DNA from: an uncultured Prevotella sp.
GTDB lineage: Bacteria > Bacteroidota > Bacteroidia > Bacteroidales > Bacteroidaceae
NCBI GenBank assembly: GCA_905236815.1
Contig: CAJOPE010000140.1
Location: forward strand, 1-42,783
Direction: 5' to 3'
Length of the DNA: 42,783 nucleotides
The notes under the pieces were generated by a model that did not search any database, was not told the DNA's origin, and was given only the letters and a program-made list of their open reading frames with translations. Each line of letters begins with the position of its first letter. Positions within the stretch are counted from its first letter, which is position 1. The translations under genes and the position numbers were made by a program. Positions 42,623 to 42,783 of the stretch are shown here, piece after piece.

Positions 42623-42783
42623 ATGAAAAGATTTTTTACCCTAGTAATTGCTGCAGTTGCAGCTCTTTCTGTTAATGCTGCTGATTTGATTCCTACTAAT
42701 TTTAATTCTTGGGATGCAAGTAAATGTACTATAGATGGTAAAACCATCACCTTCTCTGGTCAGTGGGCTGGTTGTGGCGCATG
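42623..42783 (+). CDS. Secreted protein, 3' truncated by the window edge
   Basis: Only the first 53 codons are in the window. The start MKRFFTLVIAAVAALSVNA is a typical signal peptide with probable cleavage before ADLIP. The mature start, with NFNSWDASKCTIDGKTITF and GQWAGCGA, resembles the first beta strands of extracellular carbohydrate-binding or polysaccharide-degrading proteins in Prevotella, but too little is visible to name a family. A -7 box and a 74-nt leader precede it. Confidence 0.7.
   Translation, partial: MKRFFTLVIAAVAALSVNAADLIPTNFNSWDASKCTIDGKTITFSGQWAGCGA

Noticed and set aside
42562..42750. Minus-strand frame over the start of the last gene
   Set aside because: It is the shadow of the signal-peptide-encoding gene at 42623, which has a promoter and a typical secretory start.

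Overview
The window looks like a chromosomal segment of a Bacteroidales bacterium, most likely a Prevotella/Segatella (P. copri-like) gut species. The genus is inferred from recalled protein families, not from a search. The order is supported by promoters of the Bacteroidetes form (TTTG, about 20 nt, TAnnTTTG), by weak Shine-Dalgarno sequences, and by typical families: an Lnb/DUF4105 protein, a lipoprotein LptC, a CNNM/GldE-like protein, a FeoA-FeoB fusion, a roughly 1,100-residue SecA and a Wzc kinase with a Tyr tail. Nearly all of it is core genome. I saw no rRNA, tRNA, CRISPR array, phage or intact insertion sequence.

Layout. (1) 1-908: 3' end of a CcsA-type cytochrome c assembly gene. (2) 919-4871, minus: clcA-fmt-tsaC-xpt, apparently one operon with a consensus promoter at 4904-4935. 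(3) 5033-7498, minus: feoAB fusion, with a perfect dyad beside its promoter. (4) 7608-11769, minus: secA and a lone ABC ATPase. (5) 11974-13502, minus: Lnb-like membrane protein and a small secreted protein. (6) 13656-16914, plus: outer-membrane protein, LptC, CBS/CNNM protein. (7) 16972-21113: small beta-barrel protein, UDP-galactopyranose mutase, PpiD-like chaperone. (8) 21114-21957: AT-rich gap holding a 16-bp inverted repeat around a promoter. (9) 21958-28435: polysaccharide cluster (nucleotidyltransferase, HAD phosphatase, Wzc, RmlA, initiating glycosyl-phosphate transferase). (10) 28624-31493, plus: conserved unknown, coiled-coil protein, ZapA, RNase Y. (11) 31620-35889: RidA-like protein, a hemerythrin-HTH regulator convergent with a receiver-like HTH regulator, and cardiolipin synthase. 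(12) 36020-40257, minus: MscS-type channel, KdsA, KdsD. (13) 40367-41589: N-acetylglucosamine kinase-like protein and a small secreted protein. (14) 41590-42622: gene-free stretch with repeats. (15) 42623-42783: start of a secreted protein.

Envelope assembly is the main theme: LptC and KdsA/KdsD serve lipopolysaccharide, Wzc/RmlA/Glf serve polysaccharide, SecA/PpiD/Lnb serve protein export and lipoproteins, and Cls and the MscS channel serve the membrane.

The least explained signals are non-coding: a possible invertible promoter between ppiD and the polysaccharide genes; hairpins built around stop codons at several gene ends; two related intergenic hairpin arrays whose stems differ by compensating changes; and a pair of equal-sized GTTCCTCCAT hairpin elements. 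The most notable protein observation is the regulator pair at 32993-34540, which shares one type of HTH domain.
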